A stretch of 64,000 bases of DNA from Panopea generosa (GCA_029582155.1 CM055895.1:11106270-11170269); one strand, 5' to 3'. Positions 24,001 to 31,506 are shown, counted from the stretch's first letter. The notes: generated from the letters alone by a model not told the origin. Program-made: numbers and translations.

Positions 24001-27000
24001 AGATGCTTGGATAAAATCTAGATCTTTAAATCTGTTTTATACAATTATGTCCTCATCAGACAAACATGATATAATCTCTATCTCAAAGTACTTGTTTTAA
24101 AATGCTTTTGATAAAAGAAAACTAGAATTAGAAAATGTAACTCTATAAATGTTTCTTAACAAATGACCAGGGGTCGTGAGTTCGAATCCCCCGCCCGGCA
24201 ACAGTCTCCGTGATGATTGATATACGACATTGTGTCTAATTATCATTCGTCTCTCACCACTGATTCAAGTGGGAAAGTTATCAGTTACTTACTGAGACGG
24301 GGTGTGCTGGAGTACTGGTTAATCCCAGGAAACAGTGGTTAGGTTAACTGATCGTCTGTTAGCCCTCGGTGGCATAAAAATGACGCTAAATATTCAATCA
24401 ATCAATTAACAAATGACTTATTTAATGTTGATATTTTTATGTTTTAACTGATTGTTCCGTTCTATTTGATTATCACTCAACATTGTCGGATACCCACAAC
24501 ATTGTCGGATACCCACGGGTGTCAGTTCCGATAATCTCCATCCATCACCCGTGGCTTGGTAGAAACGATGCAGAACTAGTGTTGAAACAATGCCTTAGAC
24601 CACTCAGCCACGGAGGACTCCCTGCAGACATTAATCACTTTAGGACTCGGCTTTTGCCTATGAACTTACGCAATAATAATCAATACATTGCATACATTGT
24701 ACTGTTAAATAATAGTGTAACAGCCTTAACACTTTACTTCATATAGCACCTTTGGACACCTAATATAGAAGGCTTTTGAATTATTGGGTGAATTATGTTT
24801 ATATTAACTGACAGAGTGGAAAACAGTGCAGGAAGTGTTCAGATTGCTCGTTACGAGCAATCTGAACTCTTCCTGCATTGTTTTCTAAGGCCTTCTGTGA
24901 TTGGTGCAGGAACGCGCGTATCCATGGAGAAAAGGGTTAAAGTACAACACATACATATATTTTTCATTTTCAGTAAATATGTAGCAGTTTTATGCAGTTT
25001 CCTTCTGGGCCTGGGTGATAGCAGCTTCAATACACAGATATATGCACTTCTAGGCTACATGTTCCCCGAAGACAGTTCACCAGCATTTGCCATATTTAAA
25101 TTTGTTCAAGTAAGTACTCAAAATATCTGTAAGGCAATAATAAATAATTCCTAGACTTTTTAATCCAAATTTGCTTCAAAACAAATGTGAGGTGCAATTT
25201 TATTTTCTACATTTTATTTTTCAGATATTAATCGAATGTGTCGTATAAGGCATAAAATGAAAGAAAATAATTTAAAAGTTCAAAAGGTTTAAAACACGGC
25301 GCCATTTTGGCAAATCACAGTTCCCATTGACAAAATGGGACAGGTGGGGATGAAAATCTTTGAATTTATTACAGTGAATGTGCCAATAGCGGATCACTAG
25401 TGAAACAATCGCTGCATACACTAATCTAACCGCATAAACTATTTTAGAAAATATGTTAACTGAAAGAAAAATATACCCTCTGAACACACCAGCCAACTTT
25501 TCCTTGAACTAGTTCACCGTTACATGGGTATGAACAATTTACAAGAGGCTATGGAAGCACCAATAACGGATCAACTACGCCATTATCGGATCATGTGATC
25601 TAAGCGCTTTCTCTGTCCTCAGGGAATAGCTCAAAACATCACATTGACTTGTCCTTGGGCACTGACAGACAGTTACAATTGATATGAGGTTGTGCCGTTC
25701 TTAAAAAAATGTTTGCCACGCATCCTACCAACTCACTCACAATTGCAGCTACCCAAACTTTTTATTGACTTTCATGATTTCTGTCCATTTTTGTTTTAAA
25801 AAAAAAAAAATTTGGCTAATGAAAAAAAAAATAGCTAGCTTCCTACCCGCATGAAAAATACTGGATCGGAGCACAGTAAACAAATATTTTTGAGCTGAGT
25901 GAGGAAAACAGAAATTTACGAGAGCACCTTGTAGTCTTATAGTTCATTGGTAAAACTGAAGGAAAATTAGTTCCCTAAATCATTCAGCAAGTTAAAACAA
26001 CTCTTTTTTTCAGTTTGATTATCATCTTTTTTGTCGGACCAAATGGGATCACCAAACCATGAATTGCACTGACAGTTTAGAATTATTTTAGCTATACCAG
26101 CCTGGATAAGTGTGAATGAAAAGCTTGAAGATATTTCGTATCATATAGACAAGGAAATAATTCTTTGCCATTGTTTCATTGTGCATTTCCTGTGCACGTA
26201 AAATTTCAAGCAAACATTGATATACATTGATATACTGCATGCATAGTACATTTGGTAGATAGAGGCAAAATCAATATATACTTCAGAAATATTTAAACAT
26301 TTATTCACACACTATTTCAATGCCTACGTGTAAACTGTTAAATCAATTGATAAATGTTATGTTTATTATGGTAACAAAATACCATCTACGGTAAAGAAGG
26401 CCATAGGAAATGTCATTAAAGAGTCAACATTTTTTTTAACTCTTATAGCTTCCAACGTTATAGAAAAAAGATATGTTTGTCAGAGTTTAGTACGCCCCCA
26501 ACAAAAACGCTACTGCAATACATCAAATTCCATCCAATTTTTATTACTTGTAAACATGAAGACAGACATACGGACGGACAGTCAGGCATATTGTAATAAC
26601 ATTCAAAGAGGTCTTTGACTTCTCACCAACACAAGTTTTAAAGTTAACAATGCGATTTAATTGATAACATGGTTTTTGAAATGGTCCCTCAAAAATGTCA
26701 CGCATCCAAAATGTGATCCGCTAATGGTTCTGAGATGGGCCTGTATTAATCCCTCGGTAACCTTGTGTCAAGATTTTTTAATAAACAAAATCAAGTGATA
26801 TGCCATTTGTTGATGTAGTGACATCAAATAAAACTCAAAAGTATGTACATACCTCATTTCATTATGGAGATATGCAGCGCACAAATCTACTTTCGGTTTA
26901 ATACGAGGAAAAATTACCGGTGTCAACGGAATGGGTGACAAAGCGTTTCCGCGATCATTATCATATTGTATCGATGTTTATATTCCCGTTTTGTTTATCT

Positions 27001-29363
27001 GAAGTTCGAAAGGTAATGTGAATGACAGTTATATTTTTAATTTGATTATCATTGTAGTTTTGACGAAAATTTACAAGTAAACCTTTTTTGATCCGTTATT
27101 GGTACTGATCCGCTATTGGCACATTCACTGTATTATGGCCTAATTGAAAAGACATTAATATTGCTTAAAAAAGACAAATAAGATTGTAAACCTGAATGTA
27201 TAACAATTTGGAAATATTTATCTCCAAGTATTATTGTCTGTTGCCAGACCCTTTTACCAACAATTGTATATGATCTATATGCACAAATGTAACGTATAGA
27301 TATATGAATATGGCAAATTGAATAAAACCTGTTTAAATCCGAATTACTATCAGATATTCTGATACTTCTTGTTTTAATGTAAACTAGTGATGTACAAAAC
27401 ATGACACATTTTAAATATTTACCAGAGCCACTTTCCAAAATAGAAATGAAATGAAGGCTCTGTTAGTTTATATAGAGGATATTTGTTTGTTTTTGTGTGA
27501 GATCGAATTATATTTCATCAAGTGATCACAAAAAGTCGTATTCTCATGAGTGGCTTGCCATGAGTGAGAAAATCATTTTTGGTGATCTCGAGATTTTCTT
27601 TTTATTTTATGAATTGACATAAATTTTTGTTTATTTTGACCTCTATTCGCCATTAGATATTATTGGATTAATAAAAAAAAAATTTAATTACTTTTTTTTT
27701 TTTTTAATTAATATACAAGGACAAATTTTTTTGTTTTTTCTCCATTATTTCACTGTTTGAAACAGTGGATTACCATAAATAATCCACTGAGAAATATCTA
27801 TTATTCATCAAAAAGCATAAAATAAAATTATTTATTGTAGTTGATTGCAAAGTAAGCTCAGAGCTTAGAGTCAATTTCCTGGGTAAATCCAGTACTGAGT
27901 GTTGTGTTTTGAGAGGCCAACTGGTTGAGCTGGGGATTGAATCCACAACCTCTTGCATGAGCGGCCAACATTTTATCCACTACATTATCATACTGTTTTT
28001 ATGCTCCCCCAAAGGGGGGAAGCATATAGTCGCCACTTCGTGCGTGCGTGCGTGCATCCGTCCGTGTGTCACCAAATTCTTGTCTGGGCTATTTCTCTAC
28101 AACCTCTGGTTGGAATTTTACGAAACTTGCTAGGATGCATCACTACCAAGTGGAGATGTGCATAATGTCTTTTTGTTTTGGTTTGATGATTTTTCACTGA
28201 GTTGTGGCCCTTTGATTCTGTCTGTGACCAAATTCTTGTCTGGGCTATTTGTCTACAACCCAATGTTGGAATTATATGAAACTTGCTAGGATGCATCACT
28301 ACCAAGTGAAGATGCGCATAATATCTTTGTGTTTCGGTTTGATGATTTTTCACGGAGTTATGGCCCTTTAATTGAGTCTGTGACCAAATTCTTGTCCAGG
28401 CTATTTCTCTACAACCTCAGGTTGGAATTTTTTTAAACTTGCTAGGATGCATCATTACCAAGTGCAGATGTGCATAATATCTTTGTGTTCCGGTTCGATG
28501 CTTTTTCATGGAGTTATGGCCCTTTGATTCTGTCTGTGAACAAATTCTTGTCCGTGCTATTTCTCTACAACCCATGTTGGAATTTTATGAAAATTGCTAG
28601 GATGCATGATTACCAAGTGGAGATGTGCATATTGTCTTCATGATGATATTTCGCTACAACCTCTGGTTTTAATTTTGTAAAACTAACTAGGATATACACA
28701 TATTGTCATTTTGTTCCGGTTCAATGATTTGCGAATGAGTTCTATCAAGTGCAGAGCCACATATTGTTCCTGCTATCCAGTTTGGTATTTTTCAATTAAG
28801 TAGCCATCAGCACTAAAGGAATATGGTACAGAGTCAAATACTCACTTGGGGAGCATCCATCGGTTCCGCCGATATTTTCTTGTTTAAAGGTCTGTTTTTG
28901 AAATGCATTATATGACTGATGCAGATACAAAATTTAAGAAATAGTTTGAAATGAAGATTCATAAAAAAGCCATGAGTTACTTTAAGCGTAATTTCGTTTT
29001 CTGCTCTGAGGCTGTCAAGAAATAGGTTACTGAAGTATAGTATGGGATCTTTTTTTTATGTCACTTTGTCTGTATTATGCAAATATTTTCTTAAACATTT
29101 GTTTGATCATTTCAAACCTTGAAATGTTGAGGAAAAAACAGAGATATTTTGTATCGTCTACATATTTCAATGTTATTTATTTACAATATGATATCTATAC
29201 ACAGTCTGTAGCTGCAGCAGTTGGCTTCTACTACAGTGGACACCTAATACTGGAATATCAGCTGTTGATCCTCGTCATATTGGGCTCTCTGGGCGCGTTG
29301 TTCTTCGCAGTTATAGAATGGGAAGTGACAAACGTGAAACGTGAAGGCTACCAGAGCATTTGA
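15..29363 (+). CDS. MFSD11: UNC93-like protein MFSD11 (major facilitator family), 11 exons, 5' partial
   Basis: Exons 15-91, 2731-2838, 10189-10268, 14488-14584, 15142-15324, 17534-17571, 18347-18412, 19978-20103, 22001-22169, 24974-25109 and 29205-29363 all have GT/AG borders and agree in phase. They sum to 1239 nt: 412 residues plus TGA. The protein follows vertebrate MFSD11 along its whole length, with landmarks such as LWTGQGNFLTINSD, SGIFWALLQ, TKEMLLLS, TFFSGVYGTCI, LCSFLLGLGDS and PAFAIFKFVQ. Vertebrate MFSD11 is about 449 residues, so only about 35 N-terminal residues (first membrane helix) lie upstream. The remaining sequence gives about eleven hydrophobic helices, with a polar loop at residues 165-200. 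Family knowledge: a membrane protein of the UNC93 branch, substrate unknown. No coding lesion was seen. Introns are 0.5-7 kb and repeat-laden; four splice sites have been amplified into minisatellites. Identification is by recalled family pattern, not alignment. Confidence 0.93.
92..2657. repeat. 61-bp minisatellite carrying the exon 1 3' end and its 5' splice site, about 42 copies
   Basis: The period is 61 bp, counted from the unit at 69 to the next at 130 and continuing to about 2657. Each unit holds a 23-bp copy of the exon 1 end (TTCACCGGAGATGG...ACAAG) followed by 38 bp of intron start (GTATGTAACCAGTCAAAACT...). Exon 1 itself supplies the first unit. Most copies carry AAG|GTATGT, a better donor than the genuine AAG|GTATAT. 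Reading past the genuine donor meets TAG at 114-116. Variants cluster: CCGG or CTGG in the exonic part, GGTTATA or GGACATA near the junction in later units. This suggests local homogenisation. Confidence 0.93.
2731..2838 (+). CDS. MFSD11: MFSD11 exon 2
   Basis: Acceptor GTATTTACAG, donor TT|GTAAGT. It encodes residues 27-61 (LSIIYIVFSVSNWLAPSIIV...), transmembrane helix 2 and the start of helix 3. The first base completes Ser26; the last two bases begin Phe62. Confidence 0.93.
2839..3204. other. Start of intron 2, AT-rich, nothing recognised
   Basis: AT-rich intronic sequence between exon 2 and the 40-bp array. No gene, element or structured repeat was seen. Confidence 0.6.
3205..6835. repeat. 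40-bp minisatellite, about 90 copies, with internal higher-order duplication
   Basis: The unit is approximately TTCCTATGATATTGGTATCT followed by AAGATTGCAATGGGAGAGTG, repeated through 3.6 kb of intron 2. Subtypes (GGGAGAGTG, GTTAGAGTG, GGGAATGTG ends; ATTGG, AGGAG, ATGTG centres) alternate in a partly ordered way. A block holding rare variants (GTATCTTAGAGTGCTCC, CTATCCTATTGG) occurs at about 4221 and again at about 5366, a 1145-bp spacing, so a multi-unit segment was duplicated inside the array. It carries no splice-site copy. Confidence 0.94.
6836..7592. other. Intron 2 sequence with a tRNA-like SINE remnant (minus strand, about 7040-7130)
   Basis: Mostly unremarkable AT-rich intron. On the minus strand around 7040-7130 there is a tRNA-like segment: GTGTGGTTAAGAACTCATG as an anticodon-side region, and GGTTCAGATCCC as a box B. 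It is probably a decayed SINE head and not a functional tRNA, because the cloverleaf is interrupted by an A-rich stretch. Confidence 0.4.
7593..8310 (+). mobile_element. Tandem-core non-autonomous element (diverged copy)
   Basis: Opens after a T tract with a hairpin-forming AGCTCAACTATTC...GGTGGGCT end. Then come about three diverged copies of a 160-170 bp core (GATATGAATGAAACTTCACA ... CAGAATTATGG). The same core is better preserved at 11440-12322. The 3' end is not clear. The class resembles bivalve pearl/Helentron-type elements with tandem cores; that assignment is an inference. Confidence 0.6.
8445..8776. repeat. About 150-bp imperfect tandem duplication
   Basis: A segment beginning AAAGGGTATC and containing ATTATTTCAA and AACTAGTACCAATATAT-like text occurs at about 8448 and about 8600. 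A third, partial copy (GTGAAAGAATATCCAG) is interrupted by the SINE that starts near 8777. Confidence 0.55.
8777..9040 (+). mobile_element. tRNA-derived SINE, family A
   Basis: tRNA-like head with box A (CCCGATTAGCTCAGTCGG), box B (GAGTTCGAATCCC) and CCGCCCGGCA. A conserved body follows (TGATTCAAGTGGGAAAGTTA, GGCATAAAAATGA), then the tail ATTCAATCAATCAAT. This is the same body as the copies at 9631, 24168, 33756, 41270 and 62056. The head has lost several bases, so it is not a working tRNA. Confidence 0.88.
9041..9630. other. Intron 2, nothing recognised
   Basis: AT-rich sequence between two SINEs. No open frame, repeat or element was identified. Confidence 0.5.
9631..9928 (+). mobile_element. 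tRNA-derived SINE, family A (diverged)
   Basis: Head CCTGATTAGCTCAGTCATAA, box B region GTTTGGATCC, body GATTCAAGTGGGAAAG and GGCATAAAAATGA, and an ATCA-repeat tail. More diverged than the copy at 8777 but full length. Confidence 0.85.
9973..10188. repeat. 72-bp tandem repeat carrying the 3' splice site of exon 3, three copies
   Basis: The string TATATTTCAG|TTTGTT, a polypyrimidine tract, AG and the first bases of exon 3, occurs with the AG ending at 10044, 10116 and 10188. The spacing is exactly 72 bp. Only the last AG opens the true exon. Entry at 10044 or 10116 keeps the frame in length, since 72 is divisible by 3, but runs into TGA in GTTATGCTGTGA. The upstream copies are therefore decoy acceptors. 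Confidence 0.88.
10189..10268 (+). CDS. MFSD11: MFSD11 exon 3
   Basis: Acceptor TATTTCAG, donor CCA|GTAAGT. It encodes residues 63-88 (LFILSFLKPMTWTLYTVSVL...GAA), the end of transmembrane helix 3 and the start of helix 4. Begins in phase 2 and ends in phase 1. Confidence 0.92.
10269..10659. other. Start of intron 3, nothing recognised
   Basis: Unique-looking intronic sequence between exon 3 and the acceptor-like minisatellite. No feature seen. Confidence 0.5.
11027..11337 (+). mobile_element. Tandem-core element, short copy inside the 51-bp array
   Basis: Begins AGCTCACTGGGACGAAGTCC, then a GTCGTC/GGCGTC-rich stretch and one core copy (GGTTAAACTTTTGTG ... GCCACAGTTATGG). Ends GGTGAGCTTTG...CAACTCTTGTTT. 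It interrupts the array between ATTAACTTTT and ATCATCTG. Same family as 11440-12322. Confidence 0.7.
11440..12322 (+). mobile_element. Tandem-core element with about five 168-179 bp cores
   Basis: Opens TTTAGCTCGCCGGGATGTA and closes GGTGAGCTTTGTTGTCATCT followed by CTCTTGTTT. Core copies start with AGGTTAAA at about 11520, 11689, 11868, 12036 and 12213. Each contains GATATGAATGAAACTTCACA and ACAAGAACCATAACTCTGG. Open frames across it on both strands come from the repeat and are not genes. Pearl/Helentron-like by architecture (inference). Confidence 0.75.
12886..14435 (+). mobile_element. Tandem-core element, second family, about six 165-175 bp cores
   Basis: The 5' end forms a hairpin (AGCTCACCGG...CAGGTGAGCT) followed by GTCGTCTGTC-type repeats. 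The cores repeat TTGGGTGACCCTCTACCAAG, AAAACATGGCGGCCAGGG and AAAAATCTTCTTGTCAGAAA. The end is CAGGTGAGCG...TTGGCCCTCTTGTTT. It interrupts the 51-bp array at the same unit position as the two elements before it. Confidence 0.75.
14488..14584 (+). CDS. MFSD11: MFSD11 exon 4
   Basis: Acceptor CCTTTTTGCAG, donor CAG|GTATGT. It encodes residues 90-120 (LWTGQGNFLTINSD, SGIFWALLQC). These are the end of helix 4, the family-typical WTGQG and TINSD loop, and the start of helix 5. Confidence 0.95.
14585..15141. other. Intron 4, nothing recognised
   Basis: The only compact intron here (557 bp). It is AT-rich, with a long T tract before the acceptor. No repeat or element seen. Confidence 0.6.
15142..15324 (+). 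CDS. MFSD11: MFSD11 exon 5
   Basis: Acceptor TTTTTTCAG, donor AAG|GTAATC. It encodes residues 122-181 (LLFGNMYSHFVLGG, then RTRLFIGLSGAALLGSL...LLLRKKR). These are helix 5, a loop, helix 6 and the basic start of the central cytoplasmic loop. Confidence 0.94.
15358..15720. repeat. Dispersed repeat, copy 1
   Basis: Shared with 34508-34890: CTCACAGATATCGCCGATAT, TTATGGATATTCTGTTCAAT, GATAAAGTCACTCATTGG and AAATTATAGG occur in the same order and at similar spacing. The copies are about 80% alike by eye. No ends or coding capacity recognised. Confidence 0.6.
16292..16322 (+). other. Poly-G tract, possible G-quadruplex
   Basis: GGGGGAGT followed by about 18 consecutive G and GAGGAG. It is followed by GC-rich palindromic text (TTCCCCCCGGGGAAAG). 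Likely length-variable; no function assigned. Confidence 0.6.
16558..17049. mobile_element. TTAA-flanked palindromic MITE, copy 1 (piggyBac-like)
   Basis: Flanked by TTAA at 16554-16557 and 17050-17053. The terminal inverted repeats read AGCAACACATCCAAGTTTG and, on the other strand, AGCAACACATCCACGTTTA. The inner arms also pair (GAGCACATTTCCCATACAAA against the complement of the segment near 16975-17005). A near-identical copy lies at 54013-54502. TTAA target sites are typical of piggyBac (or Kolobok) elements; family assignment is tentative. Confidence 0.8.
17534..17571 (+). CDS. MFSD11: MFSD11 exon 6
   Basis: A 38-nt micro-exon: acceptor TTTTTTCAG, donor CTAA|GTAAGT. It encodes residues 183-194 (GQAQVDSPLTAL) of the central cytoplasmic loop. 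Both borders agree in phase with their neighbours. Its last four bases and donor seed the downstream 25-bp array. Confidence 0.85.
17568..18232. repeat. 25-bp minisatellite carrying the exon 6 5' splice site, about 26 copies
   Basis: The unit is CTAAGTAAGTAAAAACTGTC plus CTGTT. Unit 1 is the exon 6 end plus its donor (CTAA|GTAAGT), and later units repeat that near-consensus donor. Reading past the genuine donor meets TAA within three codons (AGT AAG TAA). Variants include GTAGGT, GTAAGTTAAAG and 24-bp units lacking one A. Confidence 0.93.
18347..18412 (+). CDS. MFSD11: MFSD11 exon 7
   Basis: Acceptor TTTGTTTCAG, donor ACAG|GTATAG. It encodes residues 196-216 (RSLHLFRTKEMLLLSVAIIY...). These are the conserved TKEMLLLS motif and the start of transmembrane helix 7. 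Confidence 0.94.
18455..19575 (+). mobile_element. Tandem-core element in intron 7
   Basis: Opens TTTTAAGCTCATAGTGAGCT (short hairpin) and contains GCGTTGTCCGTCGTCTGTTG. The 3' end is CATCCTCAGGCCCTCTTGGG followed by CCTCTTGTT. A segment with CCAATTAAACTGAA appears at about 18618 and again about 643 bp later. Inner motifs (AGGAGCCCTGTAAGGGGACT) recur in the element at 60350-61580. Confidence 0.65.
19640..19800 (-). mobile_element. tRNA-Leu/Ser-like SINE fragment, family C
   Basis: The reverse strand reads CTGTGGCTGAGTGGTATAAG (box A like) and, further on, TTCTACTCAGATTCATTCTG. Both are shared with the plus-strand copy at 38884-39095. Just upstream is a TA-rich microsatellite (19574-19612). 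Confidence 0.65.
19978..20103 (+). CDS. MFSD11: MFSD11 exon 8
   Basis: Acceptor TTCTTCAG, donor ATAG|GTTAGT. It encodes residues 218-258: VELTFFSGVYGTCIS (helix 7) and KGLIGVSGMLIGAGEII (helix 8). This is the most conserved block of the family. Confidence 0.96.
20104..22000. other. Intron 8, with a hairpin near 20616-20709
   Basis: AT-rich. GGGCTTATTGTTAATTGAAT with TTATTAAATGAG (from 20616) is mirrored by TTTAATAAATTCAATAATAA and ATGAGCCC (to 20709), giving roughly 40-bp imperfect arms around GGGAAAAATATATATCATTT. Weak inverted similarity also flanks 21280-21410 (AGAGGTTGATA against TATTAACCTCT). No coding sequence seen. Confidence 0.5.
22001..22169 (+). CDS. MFSD11: MFSD11 exon 9
   Basis: Acceptor AATTTATAAG (weak tract), donor CAAG|GTAAGT. 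It encodes residues 260-314: GAMFGLLGKKTNRHGRD, then LIVMFGYLIHMGCYYLIFIN (helix 9) and a polar loop ending YIES. Confidence 0.95.
23318..23790. mobile_element. Inverted-repeat MITE inserted in the LINE
   Basis: The left end is AAGGTCTCACTTCACAGTTG. The right end, read on the other strand, is AACGTCTCACTACACAGTTA. These are about 18-bp imperfect terminal repeats bounding 0.47 kb of non-LINE sequence. Target duplication not resolved (TTA on both sides is possible). Superfamily unknown. Confidence 0.6.
24168..24405 (+). mobile_element. 5'-truncated SINE, family A, with 12-bp target duplication
   Basis: Starts within the tRNA-like head (CAGGGGTCGTGAGTTCGAAT) and ends ATTCAATCAATCAA. TTAACAAATGAC occurs immediately before (24156-24167) and after (24406-24417), a clear retroposition footprint inside the LINE. 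Confidence 0.92.
24480..24640 (-). mobile_element. tRNA-like SINE fragment, family C-like
   Basis: The reverse strand reads CTCCGTGGCTGAGTGGTCTA (a Leu/Ser tRNA-like box A), then AAGGCATTG. A short direct repeat, ATACCCAC, occurs at the other end. The open frame over it is not a gene. Confidence 0.45.
24819..24885. repeat. Near-perfect 33-bp-arm palindrome
   Basis: Arms 24819-24851 and 24853-24885 around a single T; the core is AGATTGCTCGT/ACGAGCAATCT. There are two mismatches. The flank to the right (CCTTCTGTGATTGGTG) recurs at about 15820. It lies about 90 bp upstream of exon 10. Confidence 0.85.
24974..25109 (+). CDS. MFSD11: MFSD11 exon 10
   Basis: Acceptor TCATTTTCAG, donor CAA|GTAAGT. 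It encodes residues 316-360: KYVAVLCSFLLGLGDSSFNT (helix 10), YALLGYMFPEDSSPAFAIF and KFVQ (start of helix 11). Ends in phase 0. Confidence 0.96.
25372..27130. mobile_element. 1.76-kb non-autonomous DNA transposon with CAGTG ends
   Basis: Terminal inverted repeats CAGTGAATGTGCCAATAGCG (plus GATCA) at both ends, flanked by TATTA (25367-25371 and 27131-27135). Subterminal copies of GATCCGYTATTGG-like text occur near both ends, as is common for transposase binding sites. No transposase-like open frame was seen. A 5-bp duplication with CAGTG ends does not settle the superfamily. Confidence 0.8.
27131..27995. other. Intron 10 sequence with a tRNA-like fragment near 27925-28000
   Basis: AT-rich, with T and A homopolymers at 27670-27740. 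Around 27925-28000 the minus strand reads TGTAGTGGATAAAATGTTGG and GGTTGTGGATTCAATCCC, box A and box B like, probably a SINE head. Confidence 0.4.
28000..28885 (+). mobile_element. Tandem-core element with 154-158 bp cores
   Basis: The 5' hairpin (TGCTCCCCCAAAGGGGGGAA, GCATATAG) is followed by CGTGCGTGCATCCGTCCGTG. Four core copies start at about 28068, 28226, 28380 and 28538 (CCAAATTCTTGTCTGGGCTA, AACTTGCTAGGATGCATCA). The end is GGGAGCATCCATCGGTTCCG...TTTTCTTGTTT. Confidence 0.75.
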
Positions 29364-29372
29364 CAATCAGAG
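29205..29372 (+). CDS. MFSD11: MFSD11 exon 11 (stop codon at 29361-29363)
   Basis: Acceptor ATACACAG. It encodes residues 361-412: SVAAAVGFYYSGHLILEYQL, LILVILGSLGALFFAVIEWE and a tail ending EGYQSI, matching the vertebrate C-terminus (YRSI). TGA at 29361. Nine further bases (CAATCAGAG) precede a good donor, GTAAGG at 29373, so the exon junction lies only 9 nt after the stop. That is closer than the usual nonsense-mediated decay limit. Confidence 0.94.
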
Positions 29373-30597
29373 GTAAGGACATTTGTATTGGCATGTGATG
29401 TAGTGATAGAGAAAAAGTTATGATGTTGACATTTTTTTAAAGTAATAATGTATAATTATTTATGGGTCGCAGACTGTTCAGTCTGTTGATCTTTTTTTTT
29501 AAATGTACTCAAACTTGAAACTTTACCAAGAGCATGTCTAAAGATATCTACATGTGGCCTTGCATTGTTTTAGGTCAACAGTTTAAGACTTGTAAATCTC
29601 TTTCCAAATGATTAAATTGAATTGTAAAAGATTTCCAGTTACTAGCCGAAGGACAATGGGGTTCAATTTTGATTTGATTCATGAATAATATAAACATGTA
29701 CCTTAGGTTGGACTCCACCATATATACCTCAGGTTGGACTCCACCAATGAAACCAGCTGTTATAATCTGTCTTTAATCTAAAGTTGTCTGTCAGCCATAC
29801 TTATTAGCTTTTGTTTGGGTGCTTGTTTCAGTAAAACAAATTGTGAACACAATTTTTTGAGGAAAATCACAAATTATGAATTGGTAAATAAAAACTCTTC
29901 TTTTTTTTAAGTACTTGTATCACAAAAAGATGATTTTGGTGAACATGTTTCAATGTAAAATTTTGATGAATGAACAAAAAATCCAAATTTTTTTATTTAA
30001 TGTGTGTCAAATGCCTATAGTAAAAGATGTTTAAAAAGTTTTATCACAATATCTATTGCATCTATTTAAATGTTTGCTGTTTTGGCACACTGAATTTGAA
30101 TTGATTTTCCTCCTTTGAAGTCAGTTTTTGCTGAAGAATTTGTTTTACTTGACAAATTTTCATGAAAAAACCCCACGTTTTTATTTATCAATAAAAATGA
30201 TTATCAGTAATCCAGTTTATAAATATGCCACTGAAATCATATTTATAAAAGCTAAAAAAAATGTTAGCTGGAACACAGGCCCCAAACAATAAACATAAAT
30301 AAGTAACGGGTATTAATTATTAACTATGACTTATTACTTTGACAGTCAGTGCCAGCTGGAAAGTCAAGAAAAGTAAATCCTAGAATTATATTTCCTTCTT
30401 ACATAATACTTACTTGCACCTCTGCTCATGTCTATTTTTTAAACTACGGGGTATATAGATGTCTGCCAACAACCTCCATTGCGGAATATTGTCCATAATA
30501 ACATGTGACATTATCACATATCAACACATATGTCATATGATTACCACTGTTGTGAACAGAGTTTAAAAGTAGAACAGAGTCCAAATAAACACAATGT

Positions 30598-30880
30598 CAG
30601 CCCCATTAGCTTGGTGGGTAGACTCAGGGTTGTGGGTTTGATTCCCGGGGGGCTGGTCAGCTAAAAATACTAACAGTCGTTTGCATGGGACTTTAAATGA
30701 CAATCGAGCGCCTGTGTCACGGTGCTATACACCGAGCATGCTAAAGAACCAGAAGAAACTTATGATAGGTTTCTATCTGTATCCTGTACTATCTCCAACA
30801 AACCTAAAAAGACTAACATTCCTCTGTCAGGGCATTGCCCATATGGGGAAACCGATGGCGATGTAAAATAAGCTTTTGTA
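30598..30880 (+). mobile_element. tRNA-derived SINE, family B
   Basis: Head CCCCATTAGCTTGGTGGGTA and box B GTGGGTTTGATTCCCGG. The body includes TGTGTCACGGTGCTATACAC; near the end GGGAAACCGATGGCGATGTA precedes AAATAAGC. Different body from family A. Confidence 0.65.
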
Positions 30881-31506
30881 AGTTACTGCAAATAAATAAT
30901 GATTCTTTTTTAAAAACAAAAACTTGAGTATTCTAGCCTTGTCACAGAACAGTATTTAATACCTATAATAATATGTTACCATCTTAATATTATCAAAGTG
31001 TAGGTACATGTACGTGGGGTAGAGGTGAGGAGAGGCAAGCGGTTATTGTGCCAGTACCAAAGAAATGGAGCAGAGTATATAATTTAATAGAAAAAATTAT
31101 GTGAACAACTTTAAAACTGTGGTAGTATGCAGATGCTTACAGACTCTGACACCAATGCTTGGCGAGTACAAAAACTCACATATTCACAGAACAGTTGAGT
31201 TAGAAATAAAGATTGCATATTCTGCAATTATAAAGAGCAGAGATTAATTATACCTGGTTTTAAAAACCCAAAATAAAAACCCTGACAGGTTGCAAGGGTT
31301 CATTTTACTAGTGTTTTGATCGTAATTAACGAAATGATCAATTTCTGATAGGAAGCTTAGTGATCAATGGTAAAAGTTTTACTCAAAAAATTATGTAAAA
31401 TCTTCCAATTCATTGCATTTTTCACAACTGGAAAATAATATTTTAAATCAAAGTGGAAAAGCTTTATGGATTATGATCATGTTACAAGGGAAAATACCTA
31501 GATCAT

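Larger units (their letters stand above)
22895..24475 (+). pseudogene. LINE ORF2 3' fragment (non-LTR retrotransposon), with nested insertions
   Basis: The frame at 22918-23320 reads GAMVLGYGSEIWGFNHVDKI, then VQIKFYKKHFHLSQNTAN, a stop, and LGECRRLL. This is the region downstream of the reverse transcriptase typical of invertebrate LINEs. After an insertion the match resumes at about 23790 (FLQKWQDLNSTSKASHYKHY, later FRCSCHNLMIHKGR). There are several stops and frame changes. It is interrupted by a MITE (about 23320-23790) and a SINE (24168-24405), then continues briefly. Clade not determined. It lies in sense orientation in intron 9 of MFSD11. Confidence 0.7.

Noticed and set aside
24483..24746. 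87-codon frame starting MSDTHNIVGYPRVS
   Set aside because: Covers a reverse tRNA-like SINE fragment and a short direct repeat; no coding character.
29361..29363. TGA read as selenocysteine
   Set aside because: The codon coincides with the normal family C-terminus, and no SECIS element was identified; readthrough or a 3' UTR intron is simpler.
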